Of a stretch of 64,000 bases of DNA, positions 37,868 through 50,460 are shown one piece after another. The position numbers and the translations under genes are program-made. The DNA is from Hyalella azteca (lineage: Eukaryota; Arthropoda; Malacostraca; Amphipoda; Hyalellidae). Under the pieces are notes generated by a model. That model ran no database searches and had not been told where the DNA came from. It was given only the letters and a program-made list of their open reading frames with translations. Where the stretch lies: the NCBI RefSeq assembly GCF_000764305.2, contig NW_025944352.1, positions 295,890 through 359,889 on the forward strand, written 5' to 3'. The stretch's first letter is position 1. Each line of letters opens with the position of its first letter.

Positions 37868-38030
37868 TGGCAGTGCACCGGGAGAGTACGGCGAGTCAGT
37901 GCACCGTGAGAGTGCGGCGAGTCAGTGCACCGTGAGAGTGCGGCGAGTCAGTGCACCGGGAGAGTGCGGCGAGTCAGTGCACCGGGAGAGTGCGGCGAGT
38001 CAGTGCACCGGGAGAGTGCAGTGAGGTGGT
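37868..38030. repeat. Minisatellite, unit 26 bp
   Basis: Six copies of GTGCACCGGGAGAGTGCGGC followed by GAGTCA; two middle copies have ACCGTGAGAG. Confidence 0.94.
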
Positions 38031-38822
38031 GCAGTTTCATAACATCTCTTCATAATTATTCCAGTTTTGGAACTAAGTTGAGAGAGAACGTTACTTAATG
38101 AGATGAAACACTTAGAGCTCGAATTTTTCGCCACCCATGATCGAAAGATCATTATAATAGTTGCAGATCTATGTTACTATTTAATATGGAAATTAATAAT
38201 TTGGAAATACAAGTAGAAAAAAAACGTTTGATATCAATTGAATAAATTTTTGCCGGTTTTTACGGTGTTGTGGGTCAATAGTCCAGGGTGTTTAGTTTCC
38301 GTGGACTTTTGGCGGAATGGAATGCGAGTGCAATAAGGTTTTTCTATCTTGCTCAACTTTTAATGTAAAATAAATTGATGAGCATTGGCGAAATTGATTG
38401 GCGGATTGAAGGGCATTGGAGAAAATGGCTCTTAAGAATAATAAAAAGATATTTAAAATAACTTGCCAGCATTGACGTAAATGATTTAGATAATATCACC
38501 CCAGCATTATTACTGAATTTGGTGAGTGAAAGCATTATCGATGCACAAAGATAGGACAAAGGGGCCTGATTATTGTGTTAATTTATTAAATTAGTTGTTT
38601 TACTCCTGAAAACTTGCGAACAATTAGTTCTATTTCAACTGAAGAAATTTCAAATAAATGAACAATTCATATCGTATAACTATTTGTTTTATCACTAAAA
38701 CTGCGGCAAATCAGCAGAGTTTCAAACAAAATAAGAAACAATTTAGGACACAACTGTAGAAACAATTGAGGACACAATTGTGAACAGAAAATGTATTCTA
38801 CCACTTGAAAGTTCCACGCAGA

Positions 38823-38888
38823 ATGCGACCCAAGATTTGGCCCGCACTTCACCAAGCGGCCTGGCTGCTACTCGTATGTCGAGGGCTG
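38823..38888 (+). CDS. Probable signal-peptide first exon (astacin gene?)
   Basis: A 22-codon frame from ATG at 38823 ends at a consensus donor GGGCTG|GTAAGT. It reads MRPKIW, then PALHQ and a hydrophobic core AAWLLLVCRGL, typical of a secretory signal peptide. It ends in phase 0, and the first clear astacin exon (53751) begins in phase 0 with VGAERET. Joined, the end of the signal would be LVGA before ER, a good signal-peptidase site (Val -3, Ala -1). Against this, the intron would be about 14.9 kb and an assembly artefact (51.3 kb) lies in it. It could belong to another secreted protein, or be chance. Confidence 0.45.
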
Positions 38889-39439
38889 GTAAGTCCTGTA
38901 GCTACAATACCATTTGTAGGTTAATTAAGAACGCAATATTTTCACTAGATCAGAAAATTAATTTCATAATTAATTTTGATTCATTTCACTTGATTACATA
39001 TTTTCACTAGATCAGAAGATTACTGTAGTAATTGATTTTATTTTACTTAATTACTTTCTTGAAGTCATGTAGAACTCAACGGGTAATTCTCCATTTTATA
39101 GTCAAGACTATTTAAACTGGAAACAGGAACAAATTTTGAAACCGTGATTGTCTGGCAATGCAGAAAAGAAATAACTCCTGGATGAACGCGTTTTCGATTA
39201 ATCCAGGAATAGACAAAATTTTCGCCTTAAAGCTTTAAATAATCCGAATCAGACGACCCTCACACAAACATTCGGAATCGCACCTTTTTTCCTCTAATTT
39301 ACAGGCCGACAAATCACCTCTTTAATCATTTTTAATCGCCCACACTCTTGCATCATCGCTACAAAAGGAAGTAGGCCGGACGACATAAAATACTGTGTGG
39401 CTAATCTCGGCACCAGTTCTAATTTGTTCACAGGATTCA

Positions 39440-39515
39440 TTCACTTGGATTCTGGTTTCGGTTCTAGACTGGATTCATTCACTTGGATTCTGGTTTCGGT
39501 TCTAGACTGGGTTCT
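39440..39515. repeat. Tandem duplication of about 38 bp
   Basis: Two identical copies of ATTCATTCACTTGGATTCTG followed by GTTTCGGTTCTAGACTGG. Confidence 0.95.
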
Positions 39516-39830
39516 AGGTTAGGTTCTTTTTTGTATCCAGTTTAAGTTCTCGTTTGGGTTCGAGTTTGGGTTCTGGTTTTAGTTCTGGTTTGGGTTCTGG
39601 TTTGAGTGCTAGCTTGGGTTCTAGTTTGGGTCCTAGTCTTGGTTCTGTTTAAGTATCTTGGAATCTGGTTCAGGTTCTGGTTTAGTTTCTGGTTTGGGTT
39701 CTAGTTTAGGTTCTAGTTTGGGTTCTGGTTTTGGTTCTGGTTTGGGTTCTGGTTTGTGTTTGGGTTTGGGTCCTGGTTTGGGTTCTGATTTAGGTTCTGG
39801 TTTGATTGGAGTTCTTGGCTCCAGTTTTGC
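39516..39830. repeat. Simple repeat of GGTTCTGGTTTG units (about 12 bp)
   Basis: About 25 short units of GGTTCTGGTTTG or GGTTCTAGTTTA. The Gly/Ser-rich plus frame across it is an artefact of composition. Confidence 0.92.
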
Positions 39831-40819
39831 GCTACACGCTCAGATATTGATCTAAATGGATTCCAAATTTGAATTTTTAGACTCTGAATTCGGAGGCGCT
39901 TCCATAATGAACAAAATTATATAGTAATTTGATTTATAGTAATTTGACCATGCGAGCTTAATCTGTCCGTATATTTATTTTCTATTGAAAAAATCACAAA
40001 TTCCGTTCAATAATCTACACGGCGGCTTAACAGCGCATTTTGACTTTTCTAGCACTCATCAACCATACTTCAGAATCAGAAGCCAAAGATGGAATTAAAA
40101 TATGTAACGAGTAATATCGATCAAAAATGATCGATATCTCGATAATGATATCTCGATCAAAAATGATGCCGACCCTGCTTTTTTCGTTTTGGAAAAAAAT
40201 GTTTGGACACCAGTTTTTTCTCGCGGTTTCTCACAACTCAAATGTTTGCCTGTTGAATGCTGGAGCGTAGAGAATTTATCTGAAATATTTGCAGTTATCG
40301 AAATAAAATCTTCCAAAATTTCGCATCGATTCATCCGTAGTACAGATATGAAATGAATCGATGAACATAGTACAGATATGAAATAATTATAGACAATAAA
40401 AAGATGATTTTGCAAAGTAAGCACGCTTCAAGCATATCTTGCAGCAGCAGTTCTAATGTCTGTTGAACTACCTCTTACGCTAAACAAAAATTCAGCTTTG
40501 CAAACTTTTAATTGGTTCTTTTGCATTCTGCTCTAAAGTACTTGGAAAAGAATGTTAGAACCGCATGAGTGGGTTCTAGGACTTAAACAGCGTTGGAATG
40601 CGAAAAAATCTCTTACGCACAAAATTGTGTTCTGAGAAAAACCTATAACGTAATAAAAAAGAACTGTTCCCACAACACAGGATACATCTCAAAGAAAAAG
40701 CAAAAACAAGTCCTACAACGTTAGAAACAGGACCCTATTATAGAAAACAGATCTGCATCATTAAATTCATGTCCCATTGTGTGAAAACACTATTTTACAA
40801 CGTGGGAAACAGATCTTAA

Positions 40820-41090
40820 AATCCAGGGATACAGGTTCCGTATCATGGGAAGCAAGTCCCGTATCACGAGAAACAGGTCCCGCATCATGGGAAACAGGTC
40901 CCGCATCGTGGGAAACAGGTCAACAGGTCCCGCAACATGGGAAACAGGTCCCGCATCATGGGAAACAGGTCCCGCAACGTGGGAAACAGGTCCCGCATCG
41001 TGGGAAACAGGTCCCGAATCGTGGGAAACAGGTCCCGCAACATGGGAAATAGGTCCCGCATCGTGGGAAACAGGTCCCGCATCAAGGGTT
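40820..41090. repeat. Minisatellite, unit about 20 bp
   Basis: Thirteen or so copies of GGGAAACAGGTCCCGCATCA/T. Flanked by more diverged ACAGGTCCTA relatives from about 40725. Confidence 0.93.
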
Positions 41091-43079
41091 AATCTAGCTC
41101 CAGTTGGAAGCTCATATTCAGAATTATTCTAAATGATTGATCCAATTTAATAAATTTAATAAATTCGTATTCATTTAGGTATAATTTTCAAATTTAAGAA
41201 TTCATACTTCAATGAAAGAAAAAGGTTACATTTTTACATATTTATAAATGTCCAATATGGTCTTTGAATCTTTCTCTTTCCATTGGTGTATAAATATATC
41301 ATTTTAGATTCAAACTTGAATGAAAACAAATTTATTAAATTGGTTCCATTATCTATAATAACCCTGTATTCGTCCCAGTCATCTAACAATGAGGTGTTGA
41401 GGGCTGGAGAATTTTTAATCTTTATTTTAATAGTTTATTAAAGGATGAAGATTATATGCACGCGACGACTAATTGTAAAGAGATAAGGCTCATATTCCTC
41501 CCACCTGGAATGTAAATCGTTGCGATACATACTTATTGAAGCACTAGAATATTTCAATTTCAACAATAAACTATTTTAAGTGCTAAGACTACAGAATCAC
41601 CAAATCAAATTCAGAAATAGCATCAAAAATTGCATAAATCAATCAAGATCAATCACTCACCCTCCTTATACGAAACAGTTTGACATACGAATTTCATGTT
41701 ACAACAATATATACATATATACACAAAACAGTTCTAGTTTCTACATGCAAGGTAATCAAATAACAAAACGACTGACGACCGCACAGTGCAAACAAAATGA
41801 AGTCGAACGCCAGACGAAACCTTCGATAACCGTATTATAAGGGATGACAACATTTGTTAACGATAGGCCTTCAGGGCAAGCATTATCCTTCATTAAAAAA
41901 TTTTTAACAGTCAAAATACCTCATTGCGAAAGCAATGTTCATTGGTTACTTCTTCTTACATTGAATATAGAAAATACTTATAGAAAAATGTAGTGAAATC
42001 GATAAGAAGAGCTAACTGTCTATTTGACTAAAACATTGGCTATTTCAGTTGAACTTGTACAGTTTAACTCTAAAGCATTTCTTTGGTTGATATGGATTCA
42101 CTTTTGTCTACAATTTATTGTTTCAAGTTGCCCCCCATGCAGTGACTTCTGGCATCATATGAATGCAGCTCTGTTTTTCGGTAATAAACTTGTTTGTGAC
42201 ATTATTGATCACTTCTACCATTCTACCAATACATTATACCATTTATACAATAATTAATCATTTTTACCATACCACCATTATATTATACAATTTGCACCAT
42301 AATTGATCATTTCTAGCGTTCTACCATTACATTATATCCTTTACACTACAATTAATAATTTTATTGTCAATGTCGATCATGATGGATTGTCAAATTATTT
42401 TCACTTCCGGCGTCCAATGACATGATTTCAACATTTTATATTGCGTTTTTTTTGTAAACTACGGGCCCGCATATGGCTCTGTTTGCATGAATTTCGATAG
42501 AAAATATCCCATGTTCTCCCGTACTTAATGCTAATATGACTCCCAACACAGCCACATCGTCCTGCTAATGGTCTCCATTGTCTTTTTCTCTACGAGGTTC
42601 TCTATTAACAATCAAATATCCTCACATCACTTGTCTCACTGCTCCATTAGGGCCTAAAAATTCTGCCCTGCGAAGACACGTGACAAATGACAAGCTTTGT
42701 GGAGCGCTCTACTTCTTTACCCTACGCAACGCCCCAGTAAATTAGTTGTTTTTTCTCAGCCCTGAAGCTCTGCGTAACTGATAGACTTGGCAAACACCGG
42801 CCTCAGCCCTTAAAAAGTTTACCCTGAAACATGGGCGGACAGCCGTCGGCCAACCAAACTGGCCTTGCCCCTGAAAACATTTCCTGTAAGGCAGCAGCGG
42901 CCACTGGCGCCGGAAAGACGGCCGATCAAAAAACAACCTTGCATAGCACAACAACACATGCCTCTGGCGTAGCAAAATGCAGTGACAACAATACTGATAA
43001 ATCCCCAGTATGGTTTTCATCAGTGATAGCAATAAACACTTTCATCGCAAGTGCTGAAATCTGAAATAAAACAACTAGT
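41091..43079. other. Non-coding stretch
   Basis: 42190-42365 holds diverged repeats of TTGATCATTTCTACC and ACATTATACC. A GC-richer block at 42830-42960 has frames on both strands, none recognised. The GAGKT string in one is probably chance. Confidence 0.4.
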
Positions 43080-43262
43080 GCCAGCAATATGTTTAAGCAT
43101 AGACAAGTTAAGTAGCAAAGACAGTAATATTATTAAAAGAAGGTTTCGAATTAGAGCCGGCAGCAATATTATTAGGCGTACGCTGGTAATAAGCACCAAC
43201 AGCAATATTATGAAGTGTGGGCTAATAAATAGCACCAGCAGCAATATTATTAAGCGTAAGCT
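43080..43262. repeat. Minisatellite, unit about 39 bp
   Basis: Five copies of AGCAATATTATTAAGCGTA/AAGG followed by CTAGTAATTAGCACC-type sequence; next to a GGT/GGTGTT-rich tract (43288-43362). Confidence 0.85.
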
Positions 43263-43362
43263 AGTAATTTCGGCAGAGATATATTGGTGGAGGTGATGGT
43301 GCTAATTATGGTGGTAGTGGTGGTTGTGTTGGTGGTGTTGTTGTTGGTGGTGTGGGTGGGGT

Positions 43363-44629
43363 GGTGCTTTATTTCTCCAACAATTTTTCTACTTTTTCTG
43401 ACCAGATTTCGGTACGCCAGCGGAGGCATGAATTTGCAACACAAAATATTATGCTGCATTGACAGCGGCATGCAAGTAATACCAGGGGCTTTGCAGGAAC
43501 AAAAACTGCGTTCGGAAAATAGCATTCAACTTGCTTCACTGATTCTTTTTCGATATCATCCATACTCGGGTTCGGTTTAATTCAATGTCACCGCAGTTTA
43601 CGGTCTGAGTCATACAATCTGTCCAAGTTACAGACAAGCACGCGCGCGTATAAGGCAAGGGCGTCAACCGTATGCAGGCGTCGTAGGTAAATACTCATTG
43701 TATACACACGCACATCTAGCTAAGCTTGCACATCAGATTGTCTTTATATAAGTTGGATTGGTGCATTATACAGGAACTTAAACCTGACCCCAGTTCAGAC
43801 AAATTGAGCAATGTCGGTGGTCTAGTGAAAAGGTACAGGGAATTTTACGCAGAAAGTTACTTAAAATTTTGATTCATATAAGCATAAGATTGGCTTTTAA
43901 AACAATTTGATATAAAAGTTATAGAGAACCTCAGATACTTGAAGAACTTTATTAACTAATTCAAATTGCGCACAAAAGTAGATCTGGCACTTACTCCTGC
44001 GTGCACCTGGGGAACAGAGATTAACAACTGCATACACTATTAGGACAGGTCCCAACAACTGCACACACTAGCAAGACAGCTACTAGCCATGTATACACAA
44101 GTCAGGCCTGTCCCGCATACCCTAGTTTGATCTTACATGTTCGAGTTTTCCACCACAAAACAACGCCAGCATAACATGGCTGTGCATTGAAACCTGAGCG
44201 GATTTTCCATATTAATGCAACTAATTTAACCGCCCTGAAACAGTAGCACTCCGCCCAATGTTTTGCTACTGGATTAATGTAGTTTTTTCCTTTGTGTCAA
44301 GCATTTTGTTTTATGCCTATGTGATCATTTATCAGTCAACTTTTTGTGGTTCGCCAAGAGTTTTTCTCACCTGATTCGTCATTGTATGAATTCATTCTCC
44401 CTTTTCGCCTATTCGCGCTAAACGAATCAATGCTGTTTTAAAAAATTGATTTTCCGGTTTATATTCGTAACAAAATATAAAAATTATAATTCATCATTAC
44501 TCCTGATGATGAAATATGTCGGACATTCCTGTGGCCACAGTCGCTCAAAAGGAATAGAATATGTCCCTGGGGTGCACGCAGCCACGCAGACAAACGCCAC
44601 GCAGGCTTGATACCACAAAGGGATGCTGA
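43363..44629. other. Non-coding stretch
   Basis: No gene or long repeat recognised. Confidence 0.4.
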
Positions 44630-44903
44630 CACGCAGACATGCAAGCACGCACGCAAGCTGCTACGCAGGCATGAAGACACACAGGCAAGCAGCCACAGAG
44701 GCAAGCACCCACGCAGACAAATAGCCACGCAGGCATGCAAACACGAACGCAAGCAGCCACGCAGGCATGCCAACACGAACGCAAGCAGCCACGCAGGCAT
44801 GCCAACACGAACGCAAGCAGCCACGCAGGCATGCAGCCACGAACGCAAGCTGCCACGCAGGCATGCAGCCACGAACGCAAGCTGCCACGCAGGCATGCAG
44901 CCA
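44630..44903. repeat. Minisatellite, unit about 32 bp
   Basis: Eight to nine copies of GCCACGCAGGCATGCCAACA followed by CGAACGCAAGCA. 32 is not a multiple of three, so the Cys/Ala-rich and Arg/Gln-rich open frames on both strands are artefacts. Confidence 0.94.
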
Positions 44904-45043
44904 ACTCCTGCATAGCTTCGTCTGGACTTATTGCCTGGTCCGTAATTTGCTAGGCATTTTAAGACTGAACATATGCTCCTGCATAGATTCGTCTGGACTT
45001 ATTGCCTGGTCCGTAATTTGCTAGGCATTTTAAGACTGAACTT
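44904..45043. repeat. Tandem duplication of about 70 bp
   Basis: Two near-identical copies of CTCCTGCATAGATTCGTCTG to GGCATTTTAAGACTGAAC, directly beside the 32 bp array. Confidence 0.95.
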
Positions 45044-46120
45044 ACGCTTTCTTAATTTTTAGGGAGTGTTTCTGTAATACAAATAGTGTCTATGCACTCG
45101 TTTGCGATCACAGTTATGGCCTGCAGAAATATAATAAAGGCCTGCATAGCCGCAGGTACATTAATTTTCTGACCCAGAATCCATTAAGCAGCAACTGCGG
45201 TTCGCCATTTGTGCGATTGAAATTTAACACCGCAATTCGTGGTGTAATATCATTTTTATTGCCGCTGGTTCCCAATATTCTGATAAGAAATCATGAGAAT
45301 CCGCGGATGTCTCGCTGAATTCGAATTACGTTGAAATTGGCTTGATCTTCCGAATGATTTTCTCCACATAAATCCAGGAGAAAGTAAAAATCCTAAATTC
45401 CAATGGTTTTAATTTCAACTGTATTTTACAGATTTTCTATAAAATTCCATAAAATAAGTCGCAATGTGAAGAATTCAGATTTATTAGATTTTTTATTTGG
45501 CAGATTTATATGTAATTATTTAATTAAGACATTCAGAATCATTTATTTATAGGTTTATTCATTAAACGTTTATAATCACAAATTGTAAAAATCTAATTTC
45601 TGATAGTTCATAATGACTCAATAATGAAATAAAAGTTAACTTGACGTCAGCAGTAAAGTTATTCTTCCTCTCCTTGAAAATACATTTGGCAGCGAAGCGC
45701 GGCATAACTTGCCCATTAGGAAAGGTAATTTAGCGGCTGCTAATGAAAGTGTCACTTCAAAGCAACTTTGAAAAACTCTGAAAGTCCTTGACACTTGAAG
45801 ATCAAATAAAATAAAACTTTTTACGTGGCTTAGGTTAACGAAGAGCACGGCAAAATATTAGTAACTTTGACAGATAAAGCAATTTATTAAATCGGGATTT
45901 TGCTGCCCCTCTGCACAAACTATAAACGGGACAATTAAGTGGAATTTTTGCTAGGTTTTTAGCTTAAAACCTAATTAATAGAAATGTTAGCGCTGCAGTT
46001 TACCAACGTCTTGGCAGCGTTGGGGCACAAATCGACTCCCGTGCCTGACCAGCAGATTTTGGTTCTCGAGAGGCGAGTGGCGAGATCAACGGGTCGATTG
46101 CCTCATAACGGTACGATCGT
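45044..46120. other. Non-coding stretch
   Basis: AT-rich. No gene recognised. Confidence 0.4.
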
Positions 46121-46475
46121 TATCACTGTTCGAAAAAATGGTGAAAAAATATAAATCAGTACTCACTGTAGTGAGTGACAGTGAGCGCATTTTCTCGTCG
46201 ACGAAAACTTGAAGTCACGGACAGACGGACGGACATGACGAGCACAATAGCGCCTTTTTTCCATAAATGAGAAAATGCGCTAAAAAAAATTAAACGGTCT
46301 TAATGGCGTTCTAGTAACCAGCCGTCCCGTGAAAATAAACCATTTCGCAGTTTTTTTCTGATGTTACGGGGGTTTCTAGTGTAAAATTGTAATAAAAACG
46401 ATGTTTATTTTCACGTGTTGACCGGTTACTGTAACGCCAGTTAAAAAGTTTATCGGTATTTTTTATAACAGTGTA
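46121..46475. mobile_element. MITE, family A, second copy carrying a nested insertion
   Basis: Ends TATCACTGTTCGAAAAAA and TTTTTTATAACAGTGTA match the ends of the 19785-20002 element, and the interior (CCGTGAAAATAAAC, TTTTCACGTG, GACCGGT) aligns too. The extra length is a family B element at 46157-46288. Confidence 0.78.
46157..46288. mobile_element. MITE-like repeat, family B, nested in family A
   Basis: Shares CAGTACTCACTGTAGTGAGT, the inverted GAGCGCATTTTCTC/GAGAAAATGCGCT and the GACGAGCACAATAG block with 32189-32338. Shorter GACG tract. Confidence 0.78.
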
Positions 46476-48189
46476 AATGCTTAAGATTATAACGTAATAT
46501 GTAACATGCATAGCATTACAACGCTATAACGAAACACGCCACATGCGCAGCTCCATAACGTAACACGCTGCGCAACATGCCTCAATTAGCGTGGCAATAC
46601 AGTGCAACACGCTTCATGCTTGTCAGTACAGCGTAATACAGCGTAACAAGCCTCATGCGTACTTTTATAACGCCACTCTTTACATGCACATGCACAAAGT
46701 ATACAAGCTACGCATAACACCGAGTTTTCAAGTTCACGCATCACGCAATGCATGCGGCACACGCTCCACGCATCACGCAATAATGCTGGTGCGTGGACTC
46801 ACATGCGTCGATTCAGGAAGCTACGTGCTTTACATATGTTTTTCTTTATTTCTTACGAATTTCTGCCGTACATCGTAGCGTCGGCCGACCCTAAATCAGA
46901 CGCTGATTACAGCAACAAACTTGGAGCGCCGGAATCCTCTTGGCAAGCGTAAGAATTTCGACCGCCGAGAACCTTGCCAGGTATTACAAGATCCCATATG
47001 CGGCCGTCAGTTGGCCGCCCATAAAGTGACCATATATATAGTTTGTCCCGGTGGTTGTGAGGCGGCATGTCTCTGGTTCCATATTGGTCGAGGTTTCGGC
47101 TAATTTCCTTCAATCAAATGTTAATAAAAAATCCTGGGTCTTGTTGGGACGCTGCACGCAGGAATTTATTGGCGGGTTGGAAGAGCCGCAGTGCATCTCG
47201 TTGCCGATAAATGTAATGTCATCGCCCTAAGTGAATGATCTATTTCATTTTTTTTCATAAAAATTGTTGACTTAGCGTGTATTCTTTTGTTAATAGTTAT
47301 GTAAAGTAGCGGTAGAATTTATTCATCTGTTGATTGTAAAATAATCATTTTTTTGTTTAATATTGACAATATTATGCATATGAGCGAAAATAATTTGAGT
47401 AAATTTTTTAGTAAATTATGCCATCAATATCCCGAAATTTTATAACACCAATTTTCGAAATTTAGAAAAAAATTGATCGTTAACAAAAATGTGATCGTTT
47501 CGTAATTTAGACAAAATTTGATCATTTCTAGAATTTTAATGAGAAATTTTTAGTGCCGGAAAAGGCAGAATATGAACAACAACAAATTTGAAACTGGTGC
47601 TCTGATCGAAAAATATTCCTATACAAAAATAAAGACGACCTCAACAATATCATAAATTTTACTTGCCATCTTTCGTATCAACTTTTCCATCACTGATAAA
47701 TTTACGCCTCGTAAGATATCAAATATTGGCACTAATTTTCTCTTTATTCGACTTACCGCAACGATTTCTGATCCAAATTAATATACAAATAAACAAACGC
47801 AAACTTTACGCAAAATTTAATGGTTGATACAAGCACAATATTTCAACAGAAGTAGGCAATGTTATATAAGTAAATATCCAAAATAAATAATATAGATAAA
47901 GGAATAATTTTTACCAAACAATACGAGCACGGAGCTGTCGCACCAGTCGCACCATGGGAATTATGCTAAGGAATTTACCACCACGCAGGCTAACCTGCTT
48001 CTGCTTAATAAATTTTCATTAATTAGCACCGAAAAAAGATCATTGAAGATCTCCGTCTGCAAAAATAAATATACTAATTGAAAATTACAAGCAAAAAACT
48101 CCACACGTTTCAACGGATTGTGGAAAAATTTAATGAATTTTAAGTGTTGAGTGCAAACTGCTACCACATGCAACCCTCCTACTCGACAC
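46476..48189. other. Non-coding stretch
   Basis: 46500-46645 has loose CGTAACACGC/CATGC repeats. Otherwise AT-rich with nothing recognised. Confidence 0.4.
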
Positions 48190-48625
48190 ATCACTCCTAC
48201 CTGATGCCACCCTCCTACTTGAGTCTAAGCGTACCCAGAGCTTTTTCCTACCTGATGCCATCCTCCTACTTGAGTCTAAGCGTACCCAGAGCTTTTTCCT
48301 ACCTGATGCCATCATCCTACTAGAGTCTAATCTTACCCAGAGCATTTCCCTACCTGATGTCATCATCCTACTTGAGTAATTTTACCCAGAGCTTTTTCAT
48401 ACCTGATGCCATCATCCTACTTGATTCTAATCGTACCCGGAGCTTTTCCCTACCTGATGTCATCATCCTACTTGAATCTAATCTTACCCAGAGCTTTATC
48501 CTACCTGAGGTCATCATCCTACTTGAGTCTAATTTTACCCAGAGCTTTTCCCTACCTGATGTCATCATCCTACTTGAACCTAATCTTACCCAGAGCTTTT
48601 CCCAACCTGCTGTCAGCCTCCTACT
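48190..48625. repeat. Minisatellite, unit about 51-54 bp
   Basis: Nine copies of TCTAATCTTACCCAGAGCTT, TTCCCTACCTGATG and TCATCATCCTACTTGAG. On the minus strand each carries CTGGGTAAGATT and CATCAG|GTAGGG, both donor-like. It begins about 45 bp after a candidate minus-strand exon donor (48684). Confidence 0.94.
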
Positions 48626-48684
48626 TGAGGCCTCACCAATACGTCAAGCCGCCCTCCCATTCCTATTTTATTACTCGTACTCAC

Positions 48685-48770
48685 CTGGTAAAGTTAGCAC
48701 CACTAGAGCAGCTAATCGGCAGCAGACAGCCCAGGCGACGCAGATGGCAGACCGCCGGCGAGGCGGCAAG
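48685..48770 (-). CDS. Candidate exon of unknown gene
   Basis: A GC-rich 86 bp block between TTACAAATAG (ending at 48771) and TTACCAG|GTGAGT (from 48684) on the minus strand. Two frames are open. One reads LPPRRRSAICVAWAVCCRLA, then ALVVLTLP, like a basic stretch before a hydrophobic segment; the other is LAASPAVCHLRRLGCLLPIS. I recognise neither. The composition and the donor resemble those of the proven exons in the window. Confidence 0.35.
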
Positions 48771-48796
48771 CTATTTGTAACAAATATTCATAACTT

Positions 48797-49110
48797 TAAA
48801 AAATTACAGATAGTTCTTCTGTGTTGGCGACAGCCATTTGAAATTTTTAATTATTTTGTCATTATTTACGCTTAAAAGTAAGCCAAAGAAGCCTGGACTA
48901 AAAAATTACGGATAGTTCTTCTGTGTTGGCGACAGCCCATTTGAAATTTTTAATTGTTCAGTCATTATTTACGCTTAAAAGTAAGCCAAAGAAGCCTGGA
49001 CTAAAAAATTACAGATAGTTCTTCTGTGTTGGTGGCAGCCATTTAAAATTTTATACTATTCAGTAATTATTTACGCTTAAAAGTAAGCCAAAGAACCATG
49101 GACTAACTAA
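48797..49110. repeat. Tandem repeat, three copies of about 103 bp
   Basis: Copies start near 48797, 48900 and 49003 (AAAAAATTACAGATAGTTCT) and end with AAGTAAGCCAAAGAAGCCTG. Copies one and two are nearly identical. Confidence 0.93.
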
Positions 49111-50392
49111 TAGGTTAGAAGGTAACCGAGTTGTTCAATGTTACTGAGTTTTGACGACGACATCTCTGGTATAAATTAGGATAAATTCGTAAATGTAATA
49201 GAATAATGTATTAATCAAATTTGCAAATTGAAACCAGTGTGTGAGACAAAATGAGAAAAATATTGTGGATCGGAAATTTCAAAGGAATGAAGCCGCCAGG
49301 CCATATATTTACGCAGTCCCTGTTGCACACACGACACTTACGCCATTCATATCGGAACTCCCGGCAGCATCAGGGGTTACCCCATTAACGTTAATGGGTT
49401 AAGAAAACATATTATATTAGGGTGGCCTCCTACACGGTAAATATGCGTTCATGAGACTATGATGTAGATCCGGATTGATCTTTGTGATTTGTTTGTTCTA
49501 AATTGAATCCCCATGCATTCATGGGGATTGAATAAATCTTTTGGCCAAATAAATTTATCAGATTTTAGGCAGTTTTTTTAGGAAGTTTGAAAGCTTGTTA
49601 AATGGACCGCACAAGCTTCGTGCTCATTGATCGGTTTGGCGACAATACCGTAGCCCTAGCAGGCTAGCTAGCACAGCCATGCCGTGATCTTCGTGATATG
49701 ATCTATTTCCATGGAGCTGTCGGGAGACCTTTCTGCGATCTATTTCTCTCTCTGAAAAATTTTGATATTCAATGTCAACGCGATACTGTAGTGCGGTTAC
49801 CATTATTCTTCCCTTCTTCAGTGAATTAAAATCGTTTATTCAATGATGGTTGTGCGCGCTGGGCATGACTAAGCGTGGCGTAAATATCATGGCACATCGC
49901 AACTTTTTGAACAAATTAACATAAAGTATATTCGGTGGGTCAAACGACATCGTTGTCAAAACTCACTCCATGCTCTACGTTTTCTGTCTTATTATTGTGT
50001 ATTATTACGGTTTTTAGTTACTTTATTTGTTCCCTGCGGAAAATTTGTTGCTAGATATAAGAAAAGTTTAACCCCCACCCATCATACTCTCCCACTGTGA
50101 GCAGACGTGGAGAGTGGAGACTGCTGGGGCTGGCCCGGCTGGCGCCCTGGCGGTAGTTGTCCAGTTTCGCTAGTCTTGTTCACATGTGGAGTGACAAAAG
50201 CTTGGAATTTCAGTTGTGCAATCGTAGAGTGGAAAGTGAAGTATGAAATTTGAAAATAATTAGTTTTAAATGATGAACATGTTAATTTTGAACATTTTTA
50301 GCAGCACAAATTTCTTAGTTCTACCATGCAGGGCTTCTTAAAAGTTGAAGTGATGTTCGTTGGAAACCGTATGGTATGGGCAGTAGCCTAGT
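49111..50392. other. Non-coding stretch with a GC-rich block
   Basis: A perfect 18 bp palindrome CCCATTAACGTTAATGGG lies at 49381-49398. One unit of the 52.4 kb array (ATCTATTTCCATGGAGCTGT) is at about 49700. 50095-50165 is GC-rich and may be a promoter or exon; a minus frame there reads LDNYRQGASRASPSSLHSPR. Confidence 0.35.
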
Positions 50393-50460
50393 ATGGCGGC
50401 ATACAAGAACAAATTAAGTTCAGTGAAAATTTCTGCTGTCAAAGAAATTTCCAACTTGGA
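50393..50460 (+). CDS. Candidate first coding exon of unknown gene
   Basis: ATGGCGGCA at 50393 opens a frame MAAYKNKLSSVKISAVKEIS followed by NL that ends exactly at a donor TTGGA|GTATGT (50461). It lies about 230 bp after the GC-rich block at 50095-50165. The start context and donor are good, but the exon is short and no follow-on exon was found. Confidence 0.3.

Noticed and set aside
39658..39855. Gly/Ser-rich 65-codon frame
   Set aside because: Arises from the GGTTCTGGTTTG simple repeat.
42831..43064. Walker A-like GAGKTAD in a 77-codon frame
   Set aside because: The motif lacks the flanking strand and GxxxxGK spacing; probably chance.
44459..44953. Cys/Ala-rich and Arg/Gln-rich frames
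   Set aside because: By-products of a 32 bp minisatellite; the frames cycle through the same peptides.
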